Counted from the first letter of the stretch, positions 33,828 to 42,206 are shown. The stretch: 64,000 bases of DNA from an uncultured Oscillospiraceae bacterium (GCA_934573935.1 CAKTMO010000007.1:1-64000), one strand, 5' to 3'. Notes: generated by a model from the letters alone, not told the origin. Made by a program: numbers and translations.

Positions 33828-35171
33828 TTAATAGGTTCTGTGATTCAAATCGCCCCATAGCTTCTTGGCGGCTTCCAGGATATGGGCGTTTTCGGCCTCT
33901 TCGTCGATGCCCACCAGCACGCGGTCCTGCATCAGCAGCTTGCCGGCGGCGATGGTGGTCTGGCACTGGCGGCCGGTCATGCCGAAGAGCATGTGACCGT
34001 CGATATTCTCGTCGGAGAAGGGGGTGAAGGGCTTGTAATCCATCACGATGATGTCCGCCGCCGCACCGGCCTTCAGCACGCCCAGCTGCTGGGGGAAGTA
34101 CTTGGCGCCGATCTTGGCATTGTTCTTGAACAGCATGTCCGTGACCTCACACCAGCCCACGTTGGGCAGGCAGTTCTGGCTGCGCTGGGAGCACAGGGCC
34201 ACCTTGATGGACTCCAGCATGTCGTTGGTATAGGCGTCGGTGCCCATGCCCAGCAGGATGCCCCGCTTGTACAGCTGGATCACAGGGCAGATGCCGATGG
34301 CGTTGCCCATGTTGGATTCGGGGTTATTCACCACCATGGTGTTGGTCTCCTTGATGATCTCCATCTCGGCGGTGTTCACGTGGATGCAGTGGCCCAGGAT
34401 GGTCTTTTCGCCCAGAATGCCGTGGTCCTGCAGGCGCTGCACCGGACGGCGGCCGTAGTTCTGCAGGCTGTCGTACACGTCGTTCATACCCTCGGAAACG
34501 TGGATATGATAGCCGGTGCGGCCGTTGTTGGCCTCCACCATCCGGTCAAAGGTCTTGTCGGAGATGGTGAACAGGGCATGGCCGCCGAACATGGCTGCCA
34601 GCATGGGATCGTTCTCCTTCTGGCAATAGGTGATGAAGTCGGCGTTCTCCTTGATGGCCTGCAGGCACTTCTCCTCGCCGTCGCGGTCGGACACCTCATA
34701 GCACAGGCAGGAGCGCAGGCCCAGACGGCGGCTCTCCTCGCTGATGGTGAACAGCGTGCCGGGGATCTCGCCATAGCTGGCGTGGTGGTCGAAGATGGTG
34801 GTGACGCCCTGCTTGATGCTGTCCATGTACAGGGCGGTGGCGCTGGCGCGGGTGCCGTCCATCATCAGGTGCCGGTCGATGGCCCACCAGGTGCCGTCCA
34901 GCACCTCATAGAAGTTGGTGGGGTTGTTGCCCACGATGCTCAGGCCCCGGGCCAGCGCGGAGTAGATGTGGGTGTGGGCGTTGATGAGCGCGGGCATGAT
35001 CACGCCGCCCTTGGCGTCGATGATCTCCGCCTGGGGGTACTTGGCCCGCAGCGCGGCCTCTTCGCCCACTTCCACGATGTTGGCCCCCTCATAAGCCACC
35101 GCACCGTGCTCGTAATAGCCCTTCCCCTCGCTGTCGCGGGTGATGAGTCTGCCATTGGTCACTAAAGTCAT
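33828..35171 (-). CDS. ssnA: SsnA-type aminohydrolase
   Basis: A 447-residue amidohydrolase-superfamily enzyme. Metal-site motifs are NAHTHIYSALARG, the HVSEG histidine, GHCIHV and the GTDAYT aspartate. The YEVLDGTWWAIDRHL segment is typical of SsnA. ATG 35171 is chosen because AGGAGGG sits 8 bp upstream; the longer frame from 35201 lacks such a site. It would deaminate or ring-open a purine-like substrate. It shares a transcript with ygfK behind a structured leader with a terminator. Confidence 0.92.
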   Translation of the reverse strand: MTLVTNGRLITRDSEGKGYYEHGAVAYEGANIVEVGEEAALRAKYPQAEIIDAKGGVIMPALINAHTHIYSALARGLSIVGNNPTNFYEVLDGTWWAIDRHLMMDGTRASATALYMDSIKQGVTTIFDHHASYGEIPGTLFTISEESRRLGLRSCLCYEVSDRDGEEKCLQAIKENADFITYCQKENDPMLAAMFGGHALFTISDKTFDRMVEANNGRTGYHIHVSEGMNDVYDSLQNYGRRPVQRLQDHGILGEKTILGHCIHVNTAEMEIIKETNTMVVNNPESNMGNAIGICPVIQLYKRGILLGMGTDAYTNDMLESIKVALCSQRSQNCLPNVGWCEVTDMLFKNNAKIGAKYFPQQLGVLKAGAAADIIVMDYKPFTPFSDENIDGHMLFGMTGRQCQTTIAAGKLLMQDRVLVGIDEEAENAHILEAAKKLWGDLNHRTY

Positions 35172-35224
35172 ATGGTTTTCCCTCCTGTAAAAAAGTTCCA
35201 ATCACCATCACTGCCGCCAAATGC

Positions 35225-35259
35225 AAAAAATGTTCCAAACTTCCAACGAAGTCTGAAAC
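35225..35259 (-). terminator. Intrinsic terminator inside the ssnA leader (attenuator)
   Basis: On the minus strand a 12-bp stem (35248-35259 pairing with 35232-35243, two G-U pairs) with loop GTTG is followed by A then six Ts (35225-35230). It lies 54 bp before the ssnA start, so it can switch off expression from the upstream promoter. Confidence 0.78.
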
Positions 35260-35336
35260 ACTCAAGCCATGGCGCCGAGTGATAGTTGCAGCCCGTGCGC
35301 GAAGCACTTCCTTACAGCTACCAATCTTGGATTGTT
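35259..35336 (-). promoter_or_regulatory. Structured 5' leader of ssnA, candidate riboswitch
   Basis: Between the promoter and the terminator the RNA can form at least three stems. They are GGTAG/CTATC (35318-35322 with 35281-35285), GTGC/GCAC capped by TTCGC (35295-35307), and CACTC/GAGTG (35277-35281 with 35259-35263). The last overlaps the 5' arm of the terminator by one base. It does not match purine, TPP, cobalamin or Moco consensus patterns as I know them. The regulatory role is inferred from position. Confidence 0.55.
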
Positions 35337-35342
35337 ACCTCT

Positions 35343-35371
35343 ATTTTACTCGAAATCGCCGCCGTATGCAA
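35343..35371 (-). promoter_or_regulatory. Promoter of ssnA
   Basis: TTGCAT (35366-35371), 17 bp, TAAAAT (35343-35348) on the minus strand, which would give a leader of about 165 nt. Confidence 0.72.
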
Positions 35372-35438
35372 GTCCCAATTGTGACCTTTGCATGAAAATT
35401 CAACAGTTTTTTTCGGCATCCTGTTGGCAAATTGTGTA

Positions 35439-35467
35439 TTGACGCAGAATACCTTGTGTGATATATT
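35439..35467 (+). promoter_or_regulatory. Promoter of the SGNH hydrolase gene
   Basis: TTGACG (35439-35444), 17 bp, TATATT (35462-35467), divergent from the ssnA promoter. Confidence 0.78.
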
Positions 35468-35495
35468 AGGTAAAAACAGCAAGGAGGTACGCATC

Positions 35496-36176
35496 ATGCG
35501 CAAGGTATATATTTACGGCGATTCACTGCTGAAGGCCACTGTGCCGGATCAGGAGATGAAGTATCATTTTCATCTGCCGGAGATCATGGAGCGCTACCCC
35601 ACCGATCGCGTGCAGGTGACCAACCGCGCCAAAATGGGCGCCACCGTGTCAAAGGGCCTGTCTCTGGTGGAGCATGACGCCCAGCGGGGGCTGGACGCCG
35701 ACTACGCCTTGATCTGCTATGGCGGCAACGACAGCGACTATGACTGGAGCGCCATCGCCGCCGATCCCGCTGCCGACCACCAGCCCCATACCCAGCGCCA
35801 GACCTTCCGCCAGACGCTGGAGAAGATCCTGACCCTGCTGCGCCAGCAGGGAGTGCAGCCGGTGCTGATGAGCCTGCCGCCCATCGATCCCCGCCGGTAT
35901 TTGAGCTTTATCTGCCGCGGTGGTCTGGACCGCGGCGCCATTATGCGCTGGCTGGGGGACGAGGATATGATCTACCGCCATCAGGAGCTGTACAGCGACA
36001 CCGTGACGGAGCTGGCCTACGCCAGCAATGTGCCACTGATCCATGTGCGCCAGGCGTTTCTGGCCGACCATCATATGAACGACCTCCTCTCCGCCGACGG
36101 CATCCATATGACCATGCAGGGCTACGGAAAGCTCTTCGACACGCTGGCCGACTGGTTGCGGCCCCAATTGGATTAA
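35496..36176 (+). CDS. SGNH/GDSL-family hydrolase
   Basis: A 226-residue esterase-like protein. Block I is YIYGDSLLKATV (Ser nucleophile), the oxyanion Asn lies in CYGGNDSDYDW, and the C-terminal catalytic Asp-x-x-His is in SADGIHMTMQGY. There is no signal peptide, so it acts inside the cell. AAGGAGGT lies before ATG 35496; the open frame extends upstream to 35388, through the promoter. It is monocistronic between a promoter and a strong terminator. The substrate is unknown. Confidence 0.88.
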   Translation: MRKVYIYGDSLLKATVPDQEMKYHFHLPEIMERYPTDRVQVTNRAKMGATVSKGLSLVEHDAQRGLDADYALICYGGNDSDYDWSAIAADPAADHQPHTQRQTFRQTLEKILTLLRQQGVQPVLMSLPPIDPRRYLSFICRGGLDRGAIMRWLGDEDMIYRHQELYSDTVTELAYASNVPLIHVRQAFLADHHMNDLLSADGIHMTMQGYGKLFDTLADWLRPQLD

Positions 36177-36182
36177 AAGACG

Positions 36183-36208
36183 TTCGCCGCCCGTTTTCGG
36201 GCGGCGAA
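36183..36208 (+). terminator. Terminator of the SGNH gene
   Basis: 11-bp GC-rich arms TTCGCCGCCCG/CGGGCGGCGAA around TTTT, 6 bp after the stop, followed by TGTTTTGG. Confidence 0.78.
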
Positions 36209-36226
36209 TGTTTTGGAAAAACCAGA

Positions 36227-36252
36227 ACCCCCGCCGTGGATATGGCGGGGGT
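36227..36252 (-). terminator. Possible terminator of thiT
   Basis: 9-bp arms ACCCCCGCC/GGCGGGGGT with an 8-nt loop; on the minus strand it is followed by TCTGGTTTTTCC. It lies about 80 bp after thiT. Confidence 0.55.
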
Positions 36253-36330
36253 CCTGGCCGGTCCGCGGCAGGGGAGAAGTCGCCGCAGACCCCAGAGAGT
36301 ATACGAAAGGGGGAGAGAAGAAAAGCAGAT

Positions 36331-36945
36331 TCAGCGCTCAGGATCCCACTTGGAAGAGGAAGACTCCTTATCCGTTTTGTCCGCCGCGGAGGCGCGGGGC
36401 AGATCCTCGCCGGTAAGATACTTCTTCAGCGGCTTATAGGCCACGGCGAAGACCACCAGCGTGATGGCGATGTTGGGCAGCATGTAGGCAAGGTTGTACA
36501 GCAGGGAGTAGAACCAGGGGGATTTCATGGTCATGCCGAAGAACACATCGGGCATGTAGGCGGCCCAGATGGTGGCGCCCACCACATAGTGGACCAGGAA
36601 ACGGGCGAAACCGGCGATCAGCGTACCGGTGAAGATGCCGCCCTTCTTGTGGGCCATCAGACCGGCAAAGCCCAGCACCGTAAAGGCCAGCAGATAGTCG
36701 CCGATGATGGACTGCCAGCCGATGGCGAAGCCGCCGTCAAACACGAACTGCAGCACGCCGAAAACAAAGCCGCTCAGCAGGCCGGGCCCAAGGCCCCACC
36801 GCACGGCATACAGCACCAGCGGCACCATGGACAGCACGATGCTGCCGCCCCAGGGCATCTCCCACAGCTTGATAAAGCTGAGGATCTGGGCCACCGCCAC
36901 CAGAACAGCGCCTTCACACAGGGCGCGAAGCTTCAGATGATTCAT
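36331..36945 (-). CDS. thiT: ECF transporter substrate-binding component for thiamine
   Basis: A 204-residue membrane protein with six helices. It has the ThiT thiamine-site pattern: KLWEMPWGGSIVLSMVPLVL early, WQSIIGDYLLAFTVLGFAG in the middle, and FLVHYVVGATIWAAYMP. The tail is hydrophilic. It captures thiamine and docks onto the shared ECF energising module encoded elsewhere. It is controlled by a TPP riboswitch with a terminator directly upstream, which confirms the assignment. Confidence 0.95.
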   Translation of the reverse strand: MNHLKLRALCEGAVLVAVAQILSFIKLWEMPWGGSIVLSMVPLVLYAVRWGLGPGLLSGFVFGVLQFVFDGGFAIGWQSIIGDYLLAFTVLGFAGLMAHKKGGIFTGTLIAGFARFLVHYVVGATIWAAYMPDVFFGMTMKSPWFYSLLYNLAYMLPNIAITLVVFAVAYKPLKKYLTGEDLPRASAADKTDKESSSSKWDPER

Positions 36946-36992
36946 TTGATATACCTCCTAAGAAAACATATCCCGACCGCCGCGGCCCTTCT

Positions 36993-37030
36993 CAAAAAGA
37001 AACACCGCATTGCGGCGATGCAATGCGGTG
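36993..37030 (-). terminator. Terminator (expression platform) of the TPP riboswitch
   Basis: 10-bp arms CACCGCATTG/CAATGCGGTG (37003-37012 and 37021-37030), followed on the minus strand by TTTCTTTTTG. It lies between the aptamer and thiT. Confidence 0.85.
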
Positions 37031-37050
37031 AAAAACACTTCACTATGACC

Positions 37051-37140
37051 ACATTCCTACGCCGGCATTATCCGGATCAGGTTCGAGGGATCACAGCGGC
37101 GATACGCTGTATCTCAGCCGGCTTGCACCAGCACCCCTTG
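37051..37140 (-). promoter_or_regulatory. TPP riboswitch (THI element)
   Basis: The minus strand reads GGGGTGCTGGTGCAAGCC, then CTGAGATACAGCG and ACCTGATCCGGATAATGCC, ending GTAGGAA. This is the full conserved TPP aptamer core. When TPP binds, the downstream terminator should form and thiT should be shut off. Confidence 0.97.
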
Positions 37141-37152
37141 GATTGTAGGGTC

Positions 37153-37181
37153 ATCATACCACACAGGTAGGTGTTTGTCAA
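37153..37181 (-). promoter_or_regulatory. Promoter of the TPP riboswitch/thiT transcript
   Basis: TTGACA (37176-37181), 17 bp, TATGAT (37153-37158) on the minus strand. Confidence 0.9.
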
Positions 37182-37200
37182 GATGCCGTTACGACAATTT

Positions 37201-37797
37201 TTACGCCTGATCCAGCGCACCGGAGGCCTCCAGCATGGCGAAGCGGTCCAGGGCGATGTAGCCGGCGGCAAAGATCACGTACAGCCCTGCCAGCGCCAGC
37301 AGCGGCTTCAGGGCATTGGCCCAAACCGGCTCGCTGTAGATCACCTGGCCGCCGTCCGTGACCACCTGCGCCGCCAGCATTTCGCGGTGCAGCGTATACA
37401 CGGTGCCGTCCGCGGCGGTAAAGCTGCGGCGCTGGGTTTTCAGCTCCTTGTACACCGCGCCGTCCGCATCCTCCTGCTGGTCGATGGGACTGCCCTGCAG
37501 GTCCAGAGTGATAACGGTCTTGCCGGTGGACAGCACCAGCTGTCCGTCCCGCACGGTGAAGACGAAGCTTTTGTTCGCCCGAGGCTTGATGGTGTCCACC
37601 TTCTGCCCCGCCTCGTATACCTCGATGCTGTTGCCGCGGCCCAGATACAGCCGTCCTGTGTCGTCCGCCGCCACACCGCTGTAGGACAGCGCCATGGCGC
37701 CTGTCATCATGGCAATGATGGACACGACGCAGATCAGTGCCGCGGGGATCGCCAGCGCCCGCATCAGGCGGCGGTATTTCGGTTCCAATAGTTTCAT
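37201..37797 (-). CDS. Two-pass membrane protein of unknown function
   Basis: A 198-residue protein with one membrane helix near residues 15-38 and a second near 167-188. Between them is an extracytoplasmic domain with repeated strand motifs (GRLYLGRGNSIEVYEAGQKV, DGQLVLSTGKTVITLDLQG). I chose ATG 37797 because GAGGAAG precedes it; the frame extends to 37830. It begins 23 bp after the cardiolipin-synthase gene on the same strand and is probably co-transcribed. The beta-rich middle resembles a small beta-propeller-like sensor. I do not recognise the family. Confidence 0.72.
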   Translation of the reverse strand: MKLLEPKYRRLMRALAIPAALICVVSIIAMMTGAMALSYSGVAADDTGRLYLGRGNSIEVYEAGQKVDTIKPRANKSFVFTVRDGQLVLSTGKTVITLDLQGSPIDQQEDADGAVYKELKTQRRSFTAADGTVYTLHREMLAAQVVTDGGQVIYSEPVWANALKPLLALAGLYVIFAAGYIALDRFAMLEASGALDQA

Positions 37798-37820
37798 ACG
37801 ATCTTCCTCATTTTCCGCAG

Positions 37821-39374
37821 TTACATCCACATGGCAAACAGCCGCAGCAGCGTGCCCAGCGCTTTGTGGTACCAGGGCCGCGCTTTCCAGCGCTTCATGG
37901 TCACCCGCTCACCGGCGGCGACGATCCGCTCCAGATCCTCCGCCAGCGGTTGGGACACCGCCGTGCCGTACAGCAGCGTGCCGCACTCAAAATGCAGCTG
38001 AAAGCTGCGGTAATCCATATTCACAGACCCCACAAAGGCCATCTGCCCATCTGCCAGCACTGTCTTGCCGTGCAGCAGGCCGGGCGTGAAGGTGTATATC
38101 TCCACGTTATGGCGCATCAGCTCGCCCCAATAGCTTTCCGCCACCAGATAGGCGAATTTGTGGTCGGGGATGCCGGGCATCAGCAGCCGCGTTTTCACGC
38201 CGCTGTCCGCCGCCAGACACAGCGAGCGCATCATGGGCTCGTCAATAGCCAGATACGGCGTGGTAACGGTCAGTGTCTGCCGTGCGCCGGAGATCAGCTG
38301 CAAAAAGGCGTCCTCGGCAGTGTTGATGGGGTTGTTATCGGGTCCGTCCACAAAGGGCTGGACAAAGCCCTGCCCCTGTGCGGCCCTGCGGGGACGGTAC
38401 AGGTCATAGCCGTTGTCCATGGTGCCGCCCATCCGCTCCCACAGATGGATGAACTCCCTTGTCAGGCTCCAGGCGCCCCGTCCCGTCAGCCGCACGCCGC
38501 AGTCCTTCCAATAGCCGAACCGCTCGATCAGGTTGGCATATTCGTCCGCCAGATTGGCGCCGCCGGTATAGGCAATCTCGCCGTCGATACAGGCGATCTT
38601 CCGGTGGTCGCGGTAGTTGAAATACAGCCGGTTCACATACTGATGCACCGGATTGAACACCATGACCTCCACGCCCAGCTCCCGCAGGGCGTCGATCTCC
38701 TCGCCGCCGAAGCGCATCATGCTGCCGAAGTCGTCGAACAGGAACTTGATCTCCACGCCCTCCGCCCGCTTGCGGCGGAAAATGTCCAGCATCCGGTCAA
38801 AGATGTCGCCCCGTGCCACGATATAGTACTCCAAGAAGATGAACCGCTTCGCCTGCTCCATGTGGGCCAGCAGATCGCTCAGATATGCCTCACCCGTGTC
38901 CAGATACACCGCCTCGGTGCCGTCGTACAAAGGGAAGCCGTGGCGCTGCATATAGCAGGCCAGACGGCCCCACTCCGGCATCTGCTCCTCCAGCGCCGTC
39001 ATGGCGGCGGCGCACTGCTCCGCCTGGGCGGGGCTCTCCGCCGGAAGGGGGAGCTTTTTCAGGGTCAGCCGCTTGGCGCTGCTCTCGCCGTTCCACAGCC
39101 AGTACAGGATCAGACCGGCCACCGGCACCGCCAGGATCAGCAGGATCCAGCCGATCTTATAGCTGGTGCTGCCGGGGCGTGTGTAGATGCGCGTGGCGCA
39201 GATCAGCGCCAGCACCTGCAGCAGCATATAGGCCAGCGCCATCTTCTGCTGCAGCAGGATCGACAGCCCCACCACCAGCGCGATCTGCACCGCCAGCAAC
39301 AGCGCCACCAGCACCAGCCGCAGTCCTGCGCCGATCCGCCGTTCTGTCTTCTGTTGTACCTGGTACTTCTTCAT
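37821..39374 (-). CDS. cls: Cardiolipin synthase (phospholipase D type)
   Basis: A 517-residue enzyme. Two N-terminal membrane helices with a PLDc_N segment (LILAVPVAGLILYWLW) precede two HKD motifs, HRKIACIDGEIAYTGGANL and HGKTVLADGQMAFVGSVNMD. It joins two phosphatidylglycerol molecules into cardiolipin at the membrane. ATG 39374 has GAAAGGAG; an upstream frame to 39443 runs into the inverted-repeat element and is rejected. Confidence 0.95.
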   Translation of the reverse strand: MKKYQVQQKTERRIGAGLRLVLVALLLAVQIALVVGLSILLQQKMALAYMLLQVLALICATRIYTRPGSTSYKIGWILLILAVPVAGLILYWLWNGESSAKRLTLKKLPLPAESPAQAEQCAAAMTALEEQMPEWGRLACYMQRHGFPLYDGTEAVYLDTGEAYLSDLLAHMEQAKRFIFLEYYIVARGDIFDRMLDIFRRKRAEGVEIKFLFDDFGSMMRFGGEEIDALRELGVEVMVFNPVHQYVNRLYFNYRDHRKIACIDGEIAYTGGANLADEYANLIERFGYWKDCGVRLTGRGAWSLTREFIHLWERMGGTMDNGYDLYRPRRAAQGQGFVQPFVDGPDNNPINTAEDAFLQLISGARQTLTVTTPYLAIDEPMMRSLCLAADSGVKTRLLMPGIPDHKFAYLVAESYWGELMRHNVEIYTFTPGLLHGKTVLADGQMAFVGSVNMDYRSFQLHFECGTLLYGTAVSQPLAEDLERIVAAGERVTMKRWKARPWYHKALGTLLRLFAMWM

Positions 39375-39409
39375 GGGTCTCCTTTCAGGGATGGTGGAGA
39401 TAACGGGGG

Positions 39410-39538
39410 TCTGATGCCTCCTCTGTGTAAGGGGAGGTGTCAAAAATCTTCGATTTTTGACGGAGGGGTTGTCAGATAACCGACAATCCCCCAGTCACCT
39501 TCGGTGACAGCCCCCTTTACACAAGGGGGCCTTTCAGA
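39410..39538. repeat. MITE-like inverted-repeat element (about 129 bp)
   Basis: The two ends are imperfect inverted repeats: TCTGATGCCTCCTCTGTGT at the left against TCTGAAAGGCCCCCTTGTGT read from the right, each then continuing into AAGGGG(A/G)GG. Internal hairpins with TTCG loops lie at about 39438-39461 and 39493-39508. No reading frame is present. Similar sequences are, to my recollection, scattered through genomes of this family. Confidence 0.7.
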
Positions 39539-39565
39539 TGAGACTTACGAAGCCGCCTTCCGCCC

Positions 39566-41017
39566 TCAGTTCCGGTTCTTCCGCAGCAGCTCCTGCTGGA
39601 TGTCCCACAGCTTCTGGCTCAGGTCCACGTAATAGGTCTGGGGGTTGTCGAAACGCTTGATCTCGTCCCACAGGGTGTCCACCTGCTGCTTGCAGTAGGT
39701 CTGGATGTCCTTCAGGGCGGGGGACTCATACACCCGCTTGCCGTTCAGGAACACCGGTACCAGCAGCTCCCGCGCCTCAAAGTTGCACACGTTCTTCGTC
39801 TTCCACGTGGCGTAGGGATCGAACAGCATCAGCGGCTCGTTCTCATCCACAACCTCATCATACACGGTCATATAGTCGGCGATGGCCTTGCCGTTGTCCT
39901 TATTATACAGGCGGTAAACCTTCTTGAAGTGGGGGATGGTGATCTTCTCCACGTTTTCACTGCACTTGATCTTGGGGATGATCTCGCCCTTTTCGTTCTC
40001 AGCGGCGGTCAGCTTGTACACGCCGCCGAACACCGGCTCGCTCTTGGCGGTGATCATCCGTTCGCCCACGCCGAACATGTCGATCTGGGCCCCCTGCAGA
40101 AACAGGTTCTGGATCAGCCGCTCGTCCAGGGAGTTGGACACGCTGATCTGGCACTCCGGCCATCCGGCCTCGTCCAGCATCTTGCGGGCCTTCTGGCTCA
40201 GATAGGCCATGTCGCCGCTGTCCAGCCGGATGCCGCACTTGCTGATGCCCATGGGCCGCAGCACCTCGTTAAAGGCGCGGATGGCGTTGGGCACGCCGGA
40301 TTTCAGGGTGTTATAGGTGTCCACCAGCAGCGTGGCATTGGTGGGATACGTCTCGCAGTAGGTCTTGAAGGCCTCGTACTCCGTGTCAAACATCTGCACC
40401 CAGGCGTGGGCCATGGTGCCGCCGGTGGGCACGCCGTACAGCTGGTCGGAGATGGTGCAGGCCGTACCGGCGCAGCCGCCGATGTACGCTGCCCGCGCAC
40501 CGATGATGGCCGCGTCCGCGCCCTGGGCACGGCGGGAGCCGAACTCCAGCACCGTCCGCCCGTTGGCGGCGCGGCAGATGCGGTTGGCCTTGGTGGCAAT
40601 CAGGCTCTGGTGGTTGATGGTCAGCAGCGTGAAGGTCTCGATCAGCTGGGCCTCGATCGACGGCGCCCGCACCACCACCAGGGGCTCGCGGGGGAACACA
40701 GGGGTGCCCTCGGGGATGGCGTAGATATCGCCGGTAAAGCGGAAGTCCCGCAGATAGTCCAAAAACTCCTCGCAGAACAGGTTCCGGCCCCGCAGATAGG
40801 CGATGTCCTCCTCGCTGAAGTGGAGATTTTCAATGTAGTCGATCAGCTGCTCCAGACCCGCGGCGATGGCGAAGCCGCCCTGGTCGGGTACCTTGCGGAA
40901 GAACACATCAAAATATGTGATGCGGTCCTTATAGCCGTTGCGGAAGTATCCGTTGCCCATGGTCAACTCATAAAAGTCGCACAGCATGGTCATGTTCAGC
41001 TTTTCAGCAGTATTCAT
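39566..41017 (-). CDS. pncB: Nicotinate phosphoribosyltransferase
   Basis: A 483-residue enzyme of the NAPRTase family that makes nicotinate mononucleotide from nicotinate and PRPP in NAD salvage. Diagnostic segments are LCDFYELTMGNGYF at the N-terminus, EFGSRRAQGADAAI with the conserved GSRR, and IRLDSGDMAYLSQKAR. It has its own promoter. NadD, encoded at 60.0 kb, acts on the product. Confidence 0.96.
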   Translation of the reverse strand: MNTAEKLNMTMLCDFYELTMGNGYFRNGYKDRITYFDVFFRKVPDQGGFAIAAGLEQLIDYIENLHFSEEDIAYLRGRNLFCEEFLDYLRDFRFTGDIYAIPEGTPVFPREPLVVVRAPSIEAQLIETFTLLTINHQSLIATKANRICRAANGRTVLEFGSRRAQGADAAIIGARAAYIGGCAGTACTISDQLYGVPTGGTMAHAWVQMFDTEYEAFKTYCETYPTNATLLVDTYNTLKSGVPNAIRAFNEVLRPMGISKCGIRLDSGDMAYLSQKARKMLDEAGWPECQISVSNSLDERLIQNLFLQGAQIDMFGVGERMITAKSEPVFGGVYKLTAAENEKGEIIPKIKCSENVEKITIPHFKKVYRLYNKDNGKAIADYMTVYDEVVDENEPLMLFDPYATWKTKNVCNFEARELLVPVFLNGKRVYESPALKDIQTYCKQQVDTLWDEIKRFDNPQTYYVDLSQKLWDIQQELLRKNRN

Positions 41018-41078
41018 GTCCTGTCAAACCTCAAATTCTCAATAATACCCCATATCGCGGGGCGCAGAGTATCTATTC

Positions 41079-41106
41079 ATTATAGCACATTTTTAACATT
41101 TCGCAA
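41079..41106 (-). promoter_or_regulatory. Promoter of pncB
   Basis: TTGCGA (41101-41106), 16 bp, TATAAT (41079-41084) on the minus strand. Confidence 0.72.
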
Positions 41107-41157
41107 CCGTTTCTCCCACATAATTCGGTATTCTGCGGCGGCTAAACCGCTGGTCGG

Positions 41158-41185
41158 TTGCATTTTCCGCCCCGTTTGGTACAAT
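41158..41185 (+). promoter_or_regulatory. Promoter of the HTH-membrane protein gene
   Basis: TTGCAT (41158-41163), 16 bp, TACAAT (41180-41185). Transcription would begin near 41192, after the ATG at 41184, which supports the downstream TTG start. Confidence 0.62.
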
Positions 41186-41204
41186 GAATGGCGAGGTGAT
41201 CACT

Positions 41205-42179
41205 TTGGACAAACAACAGCTCGGCGCTTTCATCGCCGAAAAGCGAAAGCGGCAGGGCCTGACCCAGCAGCAGCTGGCCCAGACGCTGCACGTTACCGAC
41301 AAAGCCGTCAGCAAATGGGAGCGCGGGCTCAGCTACCCCGACGTGACCCTGCTGCAGCCGCTGGCGGCGGCCTTCGGTCTGCGTGTGGACGATTTGCTGA
41401 CCTGCCGCGCCGCCGAAAAGGAGGAGCATTTGAAACCTGACATCACCCCCGTTCCGGAACTCGCCGTTCCTGAGCCGCCCGTGCCGGAAACGGCGTCCCC
41501 CGCCGTGCAGGCGGTGCTGGATATTTCCCAGGAAAATCTCGACCGGCGCCGAAAAAAACTGATCCGCCGTATATTGGCCGGCGTTCTCGCCTTTGCCGTG
41601 CTGGCTCTTGTTGGTATCTTTACCTTTCTGGTGCTGAACCAGCGAAGCGGCGAGACCTACAACATCTTTAAGCGCCAGCATTCTCCCGTCGATTATACCA
41701 TCAGCATCGAGGCCTATCCCGCCAGCCTGTTCAACGATGATCAGGTGCTGGTGCGTGCCTGGAAGGGCCGGTACTATCTGGCGGACGACGAGAGCCAAAA
41801 GACCCACGTCAGCGTCGCCTCGGAAAAGGGCGACACCTTCCGCTGCTTCTACTGGTCAACAGACGGCGTATACGCCGTGGCCGTTACCGACTCGGCGGAG
41901 CCCTCCCGCAGCAGTGAGTTCTCCCTCTGGAACTTTACGGATTTCAAGGAGACCCGCCTCACCGCCGTTCGTACCGCGATGGGCGTCTCTATCCGCCAGC
42001 GGCTGACGCAGGAGAATCTGGCGCCACCGGACTGCGATACCGTCAACGGCACCCTTCGTGTCAACGGCTTCTTTAACGATACCCACATTCTGCTGCTGAT
42101 CTATACCGCGCCCGACGGCGCTGTTTACCGCCTGGCCTACGACTGCGACGCCGACGCCCTGACCTTACGCGATACATAA
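41205..42179 (+). CDS. Membrane-anchored XRE-family HTH protein
   Basis: A protein of about 324 residues. The N-terminal Cro/CI-type HTH spans residues ~5-60 (FIAEKRKRQGLTQQQLAQTL, DKAVSKWERGLSYPD). A Pro/Glu linker, one membrane helix (~residues 125-150) and an extracytoplasmic beta-rich domain follow. Start TTG 41205 is chosen for the GAGGTGAT site and because the -10 box overlaps the ATG at 41184. The layout suggests a one-component sensor that reads an outside cue. The target and ligand are unknown. Confidence 0.78.
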   Translation: MDKQQLGAFIAEKRKRQGLTQQQLAQTLHVTDKAVSKWERGLSYPDVTLLQPLAAAFGLRVDDLLTCRAAEKEEHLKPDITPVPELAVPEPPVPETASPAVQAVLDISQENLDRRRKKLIRRILAGVLAFAVLALVGIFTFLVLNQRSGETYNIFKRQHSPVDYTISIEAYPASLFNDDQVLVRAWKGRYYLADDESQKTHVSVASEKGDTFRCFYWSTDGVYAVAVTDSAEPSRSSEFSLWNFTDFKETRLTAVRTAMGVSIRQRLTQENLAPPDCDTVNGTLRVNGFFNDTHILLLIYTAPDGAVYRLAYDCDADALTLRDT

Positions 42180-42180
42180 G

Positions 42181-42206
42181 AAGAGAGAGCCGAAAGGCTC
42201 TCTCTT
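42181..42206 (+). terminator. Terminator of the HTH-membrane protein gene
   Basis: 11-bp arms AAGAGAGAGCC/GGCTCTCTCTT around GAAA directly after the stop; the T-tract is short. Confidence 0.75.
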
